Positions 1 to 10,620 of a stretch of DNA of 64,000 nucleotides are shown one piece after another. The DNA is from Locusta migratoria (Eukaryota > Arthropoda > Insecta > Orthoptera > Acrididae). The position numbers and the translations under genes are program-made. A model generated the notes under the pieces. It did not search any database, had not been told where the DNA came from, and saw nothing but the letters and a program-made list of their open reading frames with translations. Location of the stretch: assembly GCA_026315105.1 (NCBI GenBank), contig CM048744.1:343760168-343824167 (forward strand), written 5' to 3'. Each line of letters begins with the position of its first letter. Within the stretch, counting starts at the first letter, position 1.

Positions 1-558
1 TATAATTGATTTTATTATTGATCTTTACTATGACAAATCCAACCTCATCTCACTGCTGCCAATAGTAACACAGCAAACAACAAAAATACGTGTAGGGTAA
101 AGCTTTTGGAATTAAATTTTTTCTTCAGGCTGGATAGATGAGGGAGGGGAAGGGATAGAAGGGAAAGTGGGTTTGATTTGCTCCAACCTACATAATGAAA
201 TAAAGATGGAGTGAAGGATGTTGAACACCCTTCACTCCAAATTACTTATGGGCTAGGTTGTGAGGAAAGCAAATCCACCTTCCCTTCTATTAACCGTTCT
301 CATCGCTCCAGTGTGATGAAGCAATTTTTTTTTTTTTTAATTTTTTTCCAAAAGTTTGATCTTACATATTTCTTTGCTTTTTAATGTGCTACTATCAGTG
401 GTACTGAGCTGAAGTAAGTTCTGGTCAACCTCACTATCTTTAAGAAAATGTTCACATCTATGCAGTAGAGTTTCTCTTAGCTTAAACGAGTAGTACAAGA
501 ATAGTAGAAGATTGATTTGAAATTAGCTTGAAGAACAAAATTATTTTTCTATTTTCAG

Positions 559-665
559 TCACGAGATCAACATAACAAATCATTCAATTTTGCATGTATA
601 CTTCAAGGATATATCATCCATTCGTTACAGAAGAGAAGTGGCCTACAGTTGGAATGACCTTCTAG
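559..665 (+). CDS. DEG/ENaC (pickpocket-like) channel, penultimate coding exon
   Basis: This exon encodes the extracellular stretch just before the second transmembrane helix of a degenerin/epithelial sodium channel subunit, a trimeric, usually amiloride-sensitive cation channel of the plasma membrane. It follows a polypyrimidine tract and AG at 557-558 and ends at a GTATGA donor at 666. Read with one leading base, it gives a peptide containing ILHVYFKD, then YRREVAYSWNDLL, the family's typical pre-TM2 segment. It ends with one base of a split codon, which fits the two-base start of the exon at 8355 and makes an Ala codon. Earlier exons must lie left of the window. The exact subfamily cannot be told from this much sequence. 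Confidence 0.86.
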
Positions 666-3230
666 GTATGACAAAGGCTTTTCTTTCAAATATACCTCTA
701 GAGTCACAAATCATGGGTTCCAGCAATGATGTATGCATGTGAAGGTAGCCTGGCAACAATGTCACACATGGAACAATTATAGGAATAGACAGTATGCCAG
801 TAAATTGTTTTGGGTTAAAGGTGGCTCTTATTGTGATTGACATTCCTTATCCAGAGGTATACAGAATGTGAATATGGGGTGTGATGGACCCAAAAAGCAC
901 TACAGTATGCAGAAATCCAAATCATCATCTCAGTCCTATGGGACTGTGCTTTATCATATATCAGAATATGTTATTTTCCATAAAAATATTTGCACATAAT
1001 TGTGTGTCAGCCCTATTGACCTCTTGACCTCAGCCATTATAATTCCCCTACAAGACATACTGAAAAATGTATATGTTCCTAAAATCCCACATTCCCTGAT
1101 CAGAACATTGGCATTGTGATAATGCCATAGAAAGTAAAATTTGAGCATCTCCCAGCATACTGATTATTCGAAAAACTTACGAGTAAGCAGCTCGGAGATT
1201 CAATCAACATTGGCCGATATTGTGATTGCAGCACACACAACCATTTTTAAGGCAACTGCAGAGAGCACACACTATGCAGAAACAGTGCATCCTCTCTGCA
1301 GCTATCTCTTGAAAATGGCTGAGTGTGCTCAAGCCAAAATATTGACCAACGTTGATTCAATCACCAGCTGCCTACCCATAAGTTTTTTTAATGCCATAGA
1401 ATGTTTACCTCCACCTAAACTACCTTCAGCAGCAGTAAACCAATAGTACCAGTGTCATCCAACTCCTAGCCCATTTCACACTGACTGTCTTTCCTGTCAT
1501 CTGCCAATGATTCAAGAATATAAGAAGGCCTTATTTTAATAGTGCTACGGCTAAATTTTTTACAAATAAATGGAGTTAGCCACAATTTAATGTTCATACA
1601 AGTCATCTGTTTCTTATTTTAAAAGTGATACACTTCCAACTTCAATCATTTGGCAACAGAGTGGTCCATAATCAGGATATGTCAGAAAAACAATACAGGA
1701 AATTATTTCAATAGTGATGGAGCTCGACATGCTTTGTAAACTTTTGATGTGGTCTGATTGTTTTCAAGGGTGACTGAGGTCTAAAATGGTACACATCAAG
1801 TAACTCTCATGAAGCTGATCATCTAAATTTTCATGTTATTCAAGGTAATAAACAGAATTATTTACCGAGTTTCTCAGATATAATTTTAAAGAGGGGGAAG
1901 AAATAAAACCTTCAACATTTTCCACTGAAGTAATTCTGTTGTAGACAGCAAGGATTGGAAGAGCAATGGAATGGAATGAGCAGTTCTTGAAAGAAGATCA
2001 TACAATGAACATAGGCAAGAGAAGGGCAACAGAATGAAGTCAAATCATATGATGGCAAAGAAATTAGATAGTTTTCAAAATGATAAGAAACACTGTCAAA
2101 AAATAAATTTGTATGCAAAAACATCAAGCCATAAAACTTCTTACAATTTAAGAAGTTGCAAAATGCCATAGTAAGACATAAAAACATGATGTTAGTTGGG
2201 AGTGTAACTGTCTCATAATGAAATGGTTGAGATTCAAGAGGCAGTAGTCACACAAAATGGTGCACAAAGAAACACTGAATGATGATAATGATTTCTGCAA
2301 TCTAAATTGTACCCCATAATGAGAAAGAACAAGAAGTTAGGGTATGATTCCTATTTATTTACGGTAACCACAAATAAGGGTAGTGGAAACAAAAGAAGAA
2401 ACAGGATAGATTTGCTTCCTTTCATTCTTGGAGTCAATCATTCATCCTGCTGTGGTTTAAATATTATAAAGATTGATACTGTGCAGTAAGCATTCCAGTC
2501 TCATTAAAGAATATATATCTGTATCATAAATACGCTATTCTCCAGTTTAACATTGTATTATATTAATTCCCAATACAAGACTATTCAGGTTTTATCTCAA
2601 ATGATGGATTTATTTTATATGAACAATAGTGCACCTCTTTCACCCCCATTTTCTTGGATGTAATGCCCTTGAAATTTAATTAACAAAATACATAGATAGA
2701 AATGTTAATTATTTGCAACAAGTGAGAGACTACAATATTTCAGGTACCTGAGTCACAGAATTTTAATCATGCAATTATGTTTAAAACTCAATACCTTGAA
2801 ATAAACTAAACTGGAAGTAGACCCTTATCACTATTGAAGTTTTGCCACAAAGGAGCACCAATGCTAAAAAGTACAACACTATGACATCAATAGGAAATGT
2901 CAGACTCGTGGTTTCTGGGATTTTCAGGGTGTGGGGAATTTGTAATTCATGCCAAAAGAGTCCACTGCAAACTCTGCAAATTACTGCAAGGCCCTTGACA
3001 ATGCAAAATTTGCAGAGTTCATGCACATTTAGAGTAGCCTCTCATATGGCATGGCTGGGCTACACTACACAAATTCTGTGACTTCTATATAAGGCTGATA
3101 TGGTGGGCTTCTAGTCACTGATCATCCTCCATACAATCTTGACTTTGGCCCATCTGCATTTCTTTTGTTTCCAAGACTTAAAGAATAACTTCAAGGACTT
3201 CAGTTTGATAATGATGAAGTGCTGCAAGCA
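666..3230. other. Intron sequence without recognisable elements
   Basis: This is the first part of the large last intron of the DEG/ENaC gene, and 1-558 is the preceding intron. The sequence is AT-rich with scattered short frames that show no family resemblance. I see no intact mobile element here. Confidence 0.5.
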
Positions 3231-3365
3231 GAGGTGAGGTTTTCCTGTCCCGGGATTGGAATGACTCCTTATCCACTCCCTTGAAACCCTCATCATTTCC
3301 TTTTCCCTCTCCTTCCCTTCTGCCTGACGAAGCAGCTAGGCTGCGATATATATACAGACATTTGT
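3231..3365 (+). mobile_element. 3' tail of a divergent Penelope-like element
   Basis: This tail resembles the 3' end of the intact Penelope-like element nearby but is clearly diverged and points to the right. The shared landmarks are GGGATTGGAATGACTCCTT, a pyrimidine-rich block, and a small stem. The stem GCAGC-TAG-GCTGC (3332-3344) is preceded by CTGACGA (3324-3330). It lies immediately left of the minus-strand copy, separated by a (TA)n/(GA)n tract. It is probably a 5'-truncated remnant of another subfamily. No coding sequence remains. Confidence 0.55.
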
Positions 3366-3381
3366 AAAACCAAAGAAGTGT

Positions 3382-3383
<2 letters not shown>

Positions 3384-3429
<46 letters not shown>

Positions 3430-3430
3430 T
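3384..3430. repeat. (TA)n then (GA)n microsatellite
   Basis: About 30 bases of TA dinucleotides run directly into about 16 bases of GA. It sits at the outer (3') end of the minus-strand Penelope copy, a place where retroelement tails often carry simple repeats. Confidence 0.9.
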
Positions 3431-6279
3431 GACTTACCAAAAGGACGGGTCGCCGAGAGAAACAAATAAAATCACACACAAACACACATACAAGCTTTCG
3501 CCACCACTGGCAGCTTCTTCAGGAAAAAGAGGAAAAAAGGGGAGGAAAAGGGAAGGATATGGGTTTTAAGGAAGTGGAAAAGGAGTCATTCCAATCCCAG
3601 GAGTGGAAGGACTTACCTTAGGGGAAAAAAAGGAAGGTAAACAAATACACACACACTCAGACATATCGAAACGCAAACACACCTAGACAGACATTTGTGA
3701 AAAGCAAAGAAGTTGGACAGAGATACCAATTGAGGCAGAGGCTCTGTCCACAGAACCAAGGCAAAGATGCTAAAGATAGTGGGCGGGAATTTGAGTTAGC
3801 GGAGATTGAGACCAGGTGGGCAACGGGAGGAGAGAATAAGCTGAAGGGCAAGTTCCCATCTCCGGAGTTCTGAAAGGTTGGTGTCAGTGGGAAGTATCCA
3901 GATAACCCGGACGGTGTAACACTGCGCCAAGATGTGCTGGCCGTGCACCAAGGCATGTTTAGCCACAGGGTGATCCTCATTACCAACAAACACTGTCTGC
4001 CTGTGACCGTTCATGCGAATGGACAGTTTGTTGCTGGTAATTCCCACATAGAACGCTTCACAGTGCAGGCATGTTAGTTGGTAAATCACGTGGGTGCTAT
4101 CGCAAGTGGCTCTGCCCTTGATCGTGTACACCTTCCGGGTTACTGGACTGGAGTAAGTGGTGGTGGAAGGGTGCATAGGGCAGGTTTTACAACGGGGGCG
4201 GTTGCATGGGTAGGAGCCAGAGGGTAGGGAAGGTGGTTTGGGGGTTTCATAGGGATGGACTAGGAGGTTACGAAGGTTAGGTGGGCAGCGGAAAGACACT
4301 CTCGGAGGAGTTGGGAGGATGTCATTAAGGATGGATTTCATTTCGGGGCAGGATTTAAGGAAGTCGTATCCCTGCTGGAGAGCCACATTCAGAGTCCGCT
4401 CCAGTCCCGGAAAGTATCCGGTGACAAAAGGGGCACTTCTGGGATTCTTCGGTGGAAGGTTCTGGATTTGGAGGAATGAGGAGGTGGCTCTGGTAATTTG
4501 CTTCTGAACCAGATCAGGAGGATAGCTGCGGGATGTGAAAGCTGTTATTAGGTTATTGGTGTACTGGTTCAGGGATTCGGGACTGGAGCAGACTCTTTTG
4601 CCACGAAGACCTAAGCTGTAGGGAAGGGAACGTTTGATATGGAATGGATGGCAGCTGTCATAATGGAGGTACTGTTGTTTGTTGGTAGGTTTGATGTGGA
4701 CGGATGTGTGAAGTTGGCCGTTGGACAGATGGAGGTCGACATCAAGGAAAGTGGCATGGGATTTGGAGTAGGACCAGGTGAATTTGATGGGACCAAAGGA
4801 GTTGAGGTTGGAGAGGAAATTCTGGAGTTTTTCTTCACTGTTGGTCCAGATCATGAAGATGTCGTCAATGAATCTGTACCAAACTTTGGGTTGACAGGCT
4901 TGGGTTTCCAGGAAGGCTTCCTCTAAGCGTCCCATAAATAAGTTTGCATACGAGGGGGCCATCCTGGTTCCCATGGCTGTTCCCTTTAGTTGTTGGTATG
5001 TCCGGCCCTCAAAGGTGAAGAAGTTGTGGGTTAGGATGAAGCTGGCTAGGGTATTAAGGAAAGAGGTTTTAGGTAGGGAAGTGGGTGGTCGGCGTGAAAG
5101 GAAATACTCCATCGCAGCGAGGCCCTGGGCATGTGGGATATTTGTGTATAAGGAGGTGGCATCAATGGTTACAAGGATGGTTTCAGGAGGTAACAGGCTG
5201 GGTAAGGATTTCAGGCGATCGAGGAAGTGGTTGGTGTCTTTGATGAAGGATGGGAGACTGCACATGATGGGTTGAAGGTGTTGGTCTATGTAGGCAGAGA
5301 TTCGTTCTGTGGGGGCTTGGTATCCGGCCACAATTGGCCGGCCTGGATGATTAGGTTTGTGAATCTTAGGAAGTAGGTAGAAGGTAGGGGTGCAAGGTGT
5401 CAGTGGGGTCATGAGTTTGATGGACTCGGGTGAAAGGTTTTGTAGGGGGCCTAAGGATCTGAGAATTCCCTGAATCTCTGCCTGGACATCAGGAATGGGG
5501 TCTTCTTGACAGACTTTGTAGGTAGTTTTGTCTGAAAGCTGGCGCAGTCCCTCAGCCACATACTCCCGCCGATCAAGTACCACGGTCGTGGATCCCTTGT
5601 CGGCAGGGAGAATGACGATGGAATGATCAGCCTTCAGATCACGGATAGCTCGGGATTCAGCTGCGGTAATGTTGGGAGTAGGATTAAGGTTTTTCAGGAA
5701 GGACTGAGAGGCAAGGTTGGAAGTAAGGAATTCCTGGAAGGTTTGAAGAGGGTGATATTGAGGGAGAGCGGGTGGGTCTCGCTGTGATGGAGGACGGAAC
5801 TGTTCCAGGCAGGGTTCAATTTGAGTGATGTCTTGGGGAACTGGATCATCAGGAGTAGGATTATTTTTCTTCGTGGCAAAGTGATATCTCCAGCCAAGGC
5901 TACGAGTATAGGATAGTAGGTCTTTGACAAGGGCTGTTTGGTTGAATTTGGGAGTGGGACTAAAGGTGAGGCCTTTGGATAGGACGGAGGTTTCAGATTG
6001 GGAGAGAGGTTTAGAGGAGAGGTTGACTACTGAATTGGGATGTTGTGGTTCAGGATTGTGTGGATTAGGATTGTGAGGTTTGGGGGGGAGTGGTGCTGGA
6101 AGTGGGAGATTGAGCAGATGGGAGAGACTGGGTTTCTGTGCAATCAGAGGAGCTTGTGGTTTATTGGAGAGGTTGTTGAGGGAGAGAGTATTGCCTTTCT
6201 GGAGGTGGGTGACCAGGAGTTTGGATAGTTTTTTGAGGTGGAGGCTGGCATGGTGTTCCAATTTATGGTTGGTCTTCAT
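3429..6279 (-). mobile_element. Penelope-like retroelement, longer copy of a head-to-head pair
   Basis: This minus-strand copy runs from the junction at about 6274 to its 3' end at about 3429. It carries one uninterrupted frame and a 3' UTR ending with the inverted counterpart of the right-hand tail. The stretch 3429-5248 is an almost perfect inverted repeat of 6274-8096; 5248-6274 is unique to this copy. Sequence upstream of its first Met is the other copy, so its true 5' region (pLTR and possibly the N-terminus) is missing. It sits inside the last DEG/ENaC intron, in antisense to that gene. Confidence 0.9.
3796..6279 (-). CDS. Penelope-like reverse transcriptase with GIY-YIG endonuclease
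   Basis: The 827-codon intact frame encodes the polyprotein that copies and inserts a Penelope-like element. An N-terminal Pro-rich and basic region is followed by the reverse transcriptase: VTIDATSLYTNIPH carries the first catalytic Asp (about residue 373) and YRFIDDIFMIW the Asp pair (about 472-473). A Cys/His linker (CNRPRCKTCPMH) precedes the C-terminal GIY-YIG nuclease, with VIYQL and FYVG tyrosines (about 733 and 744), the Arg of SIRMNGH (about 755) and a late Glu. I start it at the ATG at 6279 because the 90 further in-frame codons upstream are only antisense of the other copy. That Met lies on the junction microhomology, so the native N-terminus may be cut. Length fits the family. Confidence 0.9.
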   Translation of the reverse strand: MKTNHKLEHHASLHLKKLSKLLVTHLQKGNTLSLNNLSNKPQAPLIAQKPSLSHLLNLPLPAPLPPKPHNPNPHNPEPQHPNSVVNLSSKPLSQSETSVLSKGLTFSPTPKFNQTALVKDLLSYTRSLGWRYHFATKKNNPTPDDPVPQDITQIEPCLEQFRPPSQRDPPALPQYHPLQTFQEFLTSNLASQSFLKNLNPTPNITAAESRAIRDLKADHSIVILPADKGSTTVVLDRREYVAEGLRQLSDKTTYKVCQEDPIPDVQAEIQGILRSLGPLQNLSPESIKLMTPLTPCTPTFYLLPKIHKPNHPGRPIVAGYQAPTERISAYIDQHLQPIMCSLPSFIKDTNHFLDRLKSLPSLLPPETILVTIDATSLYTNIPHAQGLAAMEYFLSRRPPTSLPKTSFLNTLASFILTHNFFTFEGRTYQQLKGTAMGTRMAPSYANLFMGRLEEAFLETQACQPKVWYRFIDDIFMIWTNSEEKLQNFLSNLNSFGPIKFTWSYSKSHATFLDVDLHLSNGQLHTSVHIKPTNKQQYLHYDSCHPFHIKRSLPYSLGLRGKRVCSSPESLNQYTNNLITAFTSRSYPPDLVQKQITRATSSFLQIQNLPPKNPRSAPFVTGYFPGLERTLNVALQQGYDFLKSCPEMKSILNDILPTPPRVSFRCPPNLRNLLVHPYETPKPPSLPSGSYPCNRPRCKTCPMHPSTTTYSSPVTRKVYTIKGRATCDSTHVIYQLTCLHCEAFYVGITSNKLSIRMNGHRQTVFVGNEDHPVAKHALVHGQHILAQCYTVRVIWILPTDTNLSELRRWELALQLILSSRCPPGLNLR

Positions 6280-7726
6280 CAAAGACACCAACCACTTCCT
6301 CGATCGCCTGAAATCCTTACCCAGCCTGTTACCTCCTGAAACCATCCTTGTAACCATTGATGCCACCTCCTTATACACAAATATCCCACATGCCCAGGGC
6401 CTCGCTGCGATGGAGTATTTCCTTTCACGCCGACCACCCACTTCCCTACCTAAAACCTCTTTCCTTAATACCCTAGCCAGCTTCATCCTAACCCACAACT
6501 TCTTCACCTTTGAGGGCCGGACATACCAACAACTAAAGGGAACAGCCATAGGAACCAGGATGGCCCCCTCGTATGCAAACTTATTTATGGGACGCTTAGA
6601 GGAAGCCTTCCTGGAAACCCAAGCCTGTCAACCCAAAGTTTGGTACAGATTCATTGACGACATCTTCATGATCTGGACCAACAGTGAAGAAAAACTCCAG
6701 AATTTCCTCTCCAACCTCAACTCCTTTGGTCCCATCAAATTCACCTGGTCCTACTCCAAATCCCATGCCACTTTCCTTGATGTCGACCTCCATCTGTCCA
6801 ACGGCCAACTTCACACATCCGTCCACATCAAACCTACCAACAAACAACAGTACCTCCATTATGACAGCTGCCATCCATTCCATATCAAACGTTCCCTTCC
6901 CTACAGCTTAGGTCTTCGTGGCAAAAGAGTCTGCTCCAGTCCCGAATCCCTGAACCAGTACACCAATAACCTAATAACAGCTTTCACATCCCGCAGCTAT
7001 CCTCCTGATCTGGTTCAGAAGCAAATTACCAGAGCCACCTCCTCATTCCTCCAAATCCAGAACCTTCCACCGAAGAATCCCAGAAGTGCCCCTTTTGTCA
7101 CCGGATACTTTCCGGGACTGGAGCGGACTCTGAATGTGGCTCTCCAGCAGGGATACGACTTCCTTAAATCCTGCCCCGAAATGAAATCCATCCTTAATGA
7201 CATCCTCCCAACTCCTCCGAGAGTGTCTTTCCGCTGCCCACCTAACCTTCGTAACCTCCTAGTCCATCCCTATGAAACCCCCAAACCACCTTCCCTACCC
7301 TCTGGCTCCTACCCATGCAACCGCCCCCGTTGTAAAACCTGCCCTATGCACCCTTCCACCACCACTTACTCCAGTCCAGTAACCCGGAAGGTGTACACGA
7401 TCAAGGGCAGAGCCACTTGCGATAGCACCCACGTGATTTACCAACTAACATGCCTGCACTGTGAAGCGTTCTATGTGGGAATTACCAGCAACAAACTGTC
7501 CATTCGCATGAACGGTCACAGGCAGACAGTGTTTGTTGGTAATGAGGATCACCCTGTGGCTAAACATGCCTTGGTGCACGGCCAGCACATCTTGGCGCAG
7601 TGTTACACCGTCCGGGTTATCTGGATACTTCCCACTGACACCAACCTTTCAGAACTCCGGAGATGGGAACTTGCCCTTCAGCTTATTCTCTCCTCCCGTT
7701 GCCCACCTGGTCTCAATCTCCGCTAA
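6275..7726 (+). pseudogene. Truncated Penelope RT/GIY-YIG coding region
   Basis: The open 483-codon stretch matches the C-terminal 483 residues of the protein encoded at 3796-6279. It begins at FIKDTNHF, just upstream of the first catalytic RT motif, and keeps the FIDDIFMIW box, the Cys/His linker and the entire GIY-YIG domain up to TAA at 7724-7726. The only protein difference I see is Met to Ile in the TAMGTRM box. The frame continues upstream to 6080, but that part is antisense of the other copy and is not real. It has no start of its own and lacks the N-terminal third, so it is a dead copy despite being open. Confidence 0.88.
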
Positions 7727-8000
7727 CTCAAATTCCCGCCCACTATCTTTAGCATCTTTGCCTTGGTTCTGTGGACAGAGCCTCTGCCTCAATTGGTATC
7801 TCTGTCCAACTTCTTTGCTTTTCACAAATGTCTGTCTAGGTGTGTTTGCGTTTCGATATGTCTGAGTGTGTGTGTATTTGTTTACCTTCCTTTTTTTCCC
7901 CTAAGGTAAGTCCTTCCACTCCTGGGATTGGAATGACTCCTTTTCCACTTCCTTAAAACCCATATCCTTCCCTTTTCCTCCCCTTTTTTCCTCTTTTTCC

Positions 8001-8027
8001 TGAAGAAGCTGCCAGTGGTGGCGAAAG
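8001..8027 (+). other. Hammerhead-like core in Penelope 3' tail (right copy)
   Basis: CTGAAGA (8001-8007) is followed by one A, a 6-bp stem GCTGCC/GGTGGC with a 3-base loop, and GAAA (8024-8027). The order matches boxes I and II of a hammerhead ribozyme, which many Penelope-like elements carry. The extra A between box I and stem II, and the absence of clear stems I and III, depart from the consensus. The inverted copy is at 3496-3522. Confidence 0.35.
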
Positions 8028-8354
8028 CTTGTATGTGTGTTTGTGTGTGATTTTATTTGTTTCTCTCGACGAGCCGTCCTTTTGGTAAGTCATCTCTTTT
8101 CTATTTTTATTTTTGTTTATCCCACCGGGAAAGTTTCGCTCTATAATTTTCGTTATATATATATTTTTTTTTTTTTGCATAAAGTATTTAAAGGCATTCC
8201 TTTCCAGCATGCCCTCATATTTACAGTTAACACAAAAGATACTAGCTGTGTTTCAATTTGGTACTATTCTACATTAAAGAGCATCACAATTTTATTTTGC
8301 AGCACTTTCAGATATATGATAGACATACAGTTTTATTTATTTTTCATTTTGCAG

Positions 8355-8572
8355 CTGCATTTGGAGGAATTGTTGGTCTGTGCCTGGGCTGTAGCCTCCT
8401 CAGCCTGTTGGAGTTACTTTACTTTTTCACTCTGAGGCCAGCATGCAAGCTGCTAAAAGAATTGAGTTCAAATTCCATTCAAGAAAAAGTTTACCCCTAT
8501 TACATTAGGCAGCCTCAGGAAAACTATTTTAAAAAGAAGCAAAAAGTTCTTGTTCATAACTGGATGCCTTAA
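8355..8572 (+). CDS. DEG/ENaC (pickpocket-like) channel, last coding exon
   Basis: This is the terminal coding exon of the channel begun at 559. The acceptor is a T-rich tract ending in GCAG at 8351-8354. The first two bases complete the Ala codon opened at 665. The translation then runs AFGGIVGLCLGCSLLSLLEL followed by LYFFTLRP. This is the second transmembrane helix that lines the pore in this family: the small-residue GxxGLxLGxSxLSxxE selectivity-filter region is recognisable, with Cys at two places where other members often have Phe or Ser. About 45 residues of basic cytoplasmic tail follow, ending in NWMP and TAA at 8570. The intron before it (666-8354) contains the Penelope pair. Confidence 0.88.
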
Positions 8573-8890
8573 GAATAATGTGACCTTTGGGTCTTACTCT
8601 GATGACATCGTCTTTGATTGTTAGTAGAATTTGAATATCCTTCTAAAGGCTTTCATGTGATATTAAATACCTTTCATGTATAAATATAATGTTAAAGCAC
8701 TAGGTACAGTGATAGTCAGATCTCAAAGAAACAATGCAGTGCTGAACATTTTCATTACAACACCACAGAGCTGTCATTGTTATCATTGTCTATACTTCAA
8801 AACTTCTTTTACCACTTCTTGCAGTGTATATTTGTATGGCACTAAAAATAAAAAGATTGTTGTAGTAATGTATATGAATAAATATATATA
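8573..8890 (+). promoter_or_regulatory. 3' UTR and candidate polyadenylation signals of the channel gene
   Basis: AT-rich sequence follows the TAA of the channel gene. Two canonical AATAAA hexamers occur at 8847-8852 and 8877-8882. Either could set the 3' end, giving a 3' UTR of roughly 0.3 kb. No cleavage site can be proved from sequence alone. Confidence 0.5.
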
Positions 8891-9004
8891 AAAAAGGAAA
8901 TACATAATGCATAATCTGAATCTTGTATCTGCAATAGTAATAGGTGAAACAAAGAGTACCATGCCATTTCTCAACAGCTCTGACAGTGTAAATATTTACA
9001 AGGT

Positions 9005-9560
9005 TTGTACAAAAAGCAAGGTTCCCATACTTTTTTTTATAAATAGGAAAGAATGTTTATTGTTATTAATTTATATATCATTAAAAAGCTTACACTTCTG
9101 TCTATTGTTCAACATATTCTCCATTTTTTGACAATTTTGAAGACAGTGCTCTATCTTTTTTATTTCTAAGTCGAAGAAGTCTTCCGCCAACCCATTGAGA
9201 AAGTGTATGACCTCTTCGCTCTTGAAGTGTTTGCCCCCTACGTGTTCCTTTAGAGGGTGATAATTGTTGGGGGGCTAAGTCTGAGCCATACAGGGGATGA
9301 GGTATAACAGTCCACCCAGATTTCTTCAAAAGCTCCTGTGTTTGACGAGCAATTTTGGGTCGAGTGTTGTCATGGAGAAGCACTACTCCCACCGTGAGTC
9401 ATCCTCTCTGGCAATTCTGGATGGCTCACTGGAGTTTGGCCAATGTTTCATAATATCTGTCCGAGTTTATTGTCATCCCAGGTTGCATGAAATCAATGAG
9501 GAATACCCTCTTTTGATTCAAAACCACAGCCACCCTATCCTTTCCTGCTGACTCCTAATT
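9005..9560 (-). pseudogene. mariner transposase remnant
   Basis: Minus-strand frames spell the C-terminal half of a mariner-type DDE transposase. From 9530 down they give NQKRVFLIDFMQPGMTINSD, then LLHDNTRPKIARQTQELLKK and WTVIPHPLYGSDLAP. The HDN block holds the second catalytic Asp, and GSDLAP stands where SPDLAP with the third Asp is expected. A frame break occurs near 9400, and the N-terminal half is absent. TTTGTACAAAAAG near 9003-9015 may be the remaining terminal inverted repeat. It cannot be functional. Confidence 0.75.
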
Positions 9561-9596
9561 TCGGAAGATGCAGTAAAAAATCGGAAGTTACACCAT

Positions 9597-9600
<4 letters not shown>

Positions 9601-9650
<50 letters not shown>
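9601..9650. repeat. (GA)n microsatellite
   Basis: An uninterrupted run of about 25 GA units. Confidence 0.95.
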
Positions 9651-9653
<3 letters not shown>

Positions 9654-10264
9654 AGTATTTATTTCAGTATTAGGGAAGTGAAAATAAGACCGTCTCTTAT
9701 AATCAATTTAATCTTTATGTTAGCAAGGCTGTCACAACAGTATGTGTTGCGTGTAACGTCTCATTGACAGCTCTTTTTTGGTTTTGCTAGTACTTGCGCC
9801 CCAAAAAATATTGTAGTAATACGGTGGTAGTCACTGTAAAAGAAATCTTTTGTTGTGATTATAGCCGGGGTTGGGGGGGGGGGAGGAGGCTATGGGGCTG
9901 CAGCTGCCTCCTGGAATATATATACTTACTTCTTAACTTTTTCTGAAATAAAAGAGAGAGATAAAGTCTTTTTAAGCTACTATTATAAGAAATCAATATT
10001 CAACACTCACTCTGCACAGTTATTACGAAATCTGGTGCTGGCTTCGCTACTCGATCAAACTGATATGGTATGTGTTAGTAGAAACATATGCTATCGGACA
10101 AAGAAGTTGAAAAAACTTCAGAAAGATTCAGATAATTTATGCAGATCCACGCAAAATTTGAGGAAGATTTAGAAAATGTCAGAAGAGTCACTCGACATTT
10201 GGTATTTTCTGGAATAATTTAAAAAATCGGAAGACCTTCCAAGTTTTCTGAGGATGTGGCAACA

Positions 10265-10620
10265 CTGATTGATATGAACCCACAGGTTTTCAAGGGCACA
10301 ACTGGAGTTAACAACAATGACAAAGTGGAAGATGATGTCGTCCTATCAAGCAACTTCAATGACGATATCTACTCCGAAGATGGCACTGCAACTGTTGAAG
10401 GTGAAACTTCATCCCAGAGTCAAGAATCTTGACATACATTCTCAGGAGGGAGCCTATCAGAACATGAGCCCAGGACAACATGCAGCTATCATGAAAAACA
10501 GGTAGCTGTTTGAAAAACAAGACGAGCTTTATCGTTAACAATGTGTTTAATACAAGAGGAATTTAAAGCAAAAAAGTTGTTAATCGAAAGACAAAGAGAA
10601 ATCCTGGAAAAAAAGCGTTA
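10265..10620 (+). other. Coding-like acidic and helical remnant upstream of the LINE
   Basis: The + strand from 10265 reads without a stop as an acidic, Ser-rich peptide (with DKVEDDVVLSSNFNDDIYSE) to a TGA at about 10432. After frame changes, a Lys/Glu-rich helical segment (ERQREILEKKRYLK) follows at 10560-10625. Acidic spacers followed by such helices occur in Myb/SANT-like proteins related to Harbinger elements, but I cannot identify this one. It may be a pseudogene into which the LINE inserted. Confidence 0.25.

Larger units (their letters stand above)
6274..8096 (+). mobile_element. Penelope-like retroelement, 5'-truncated copy of the pair
   Basis: This copy starts abruptly in the middle of the reverse transcriptase at 6274, joined head to head with the minus-strand copy through a short shared stretch (CTTCATC). 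It then runs through RT, GIY-YIG and the whole 3' UTR to about 8096. It is nearly identical to the inverted arm, so the two copies are of the same recent age. 5'-truncated inverted partners are a known arrangement of Penelope elements. Confidence 0.9.

Noticed and set aside
6080..6274. 65 in-frame codons upstream of the truncated plus-strand Penelope frame
   Set aside because: They are the antisense of the longer minus copy; the element starts at 6274.
6280..6549. Extra 90 in-frame codons upstream of the Penelope protein on the minus strand
   Set aside because: They are the antisense of the opposite-facing copy and merely happen to be open. The protein is therefore called from 6279.
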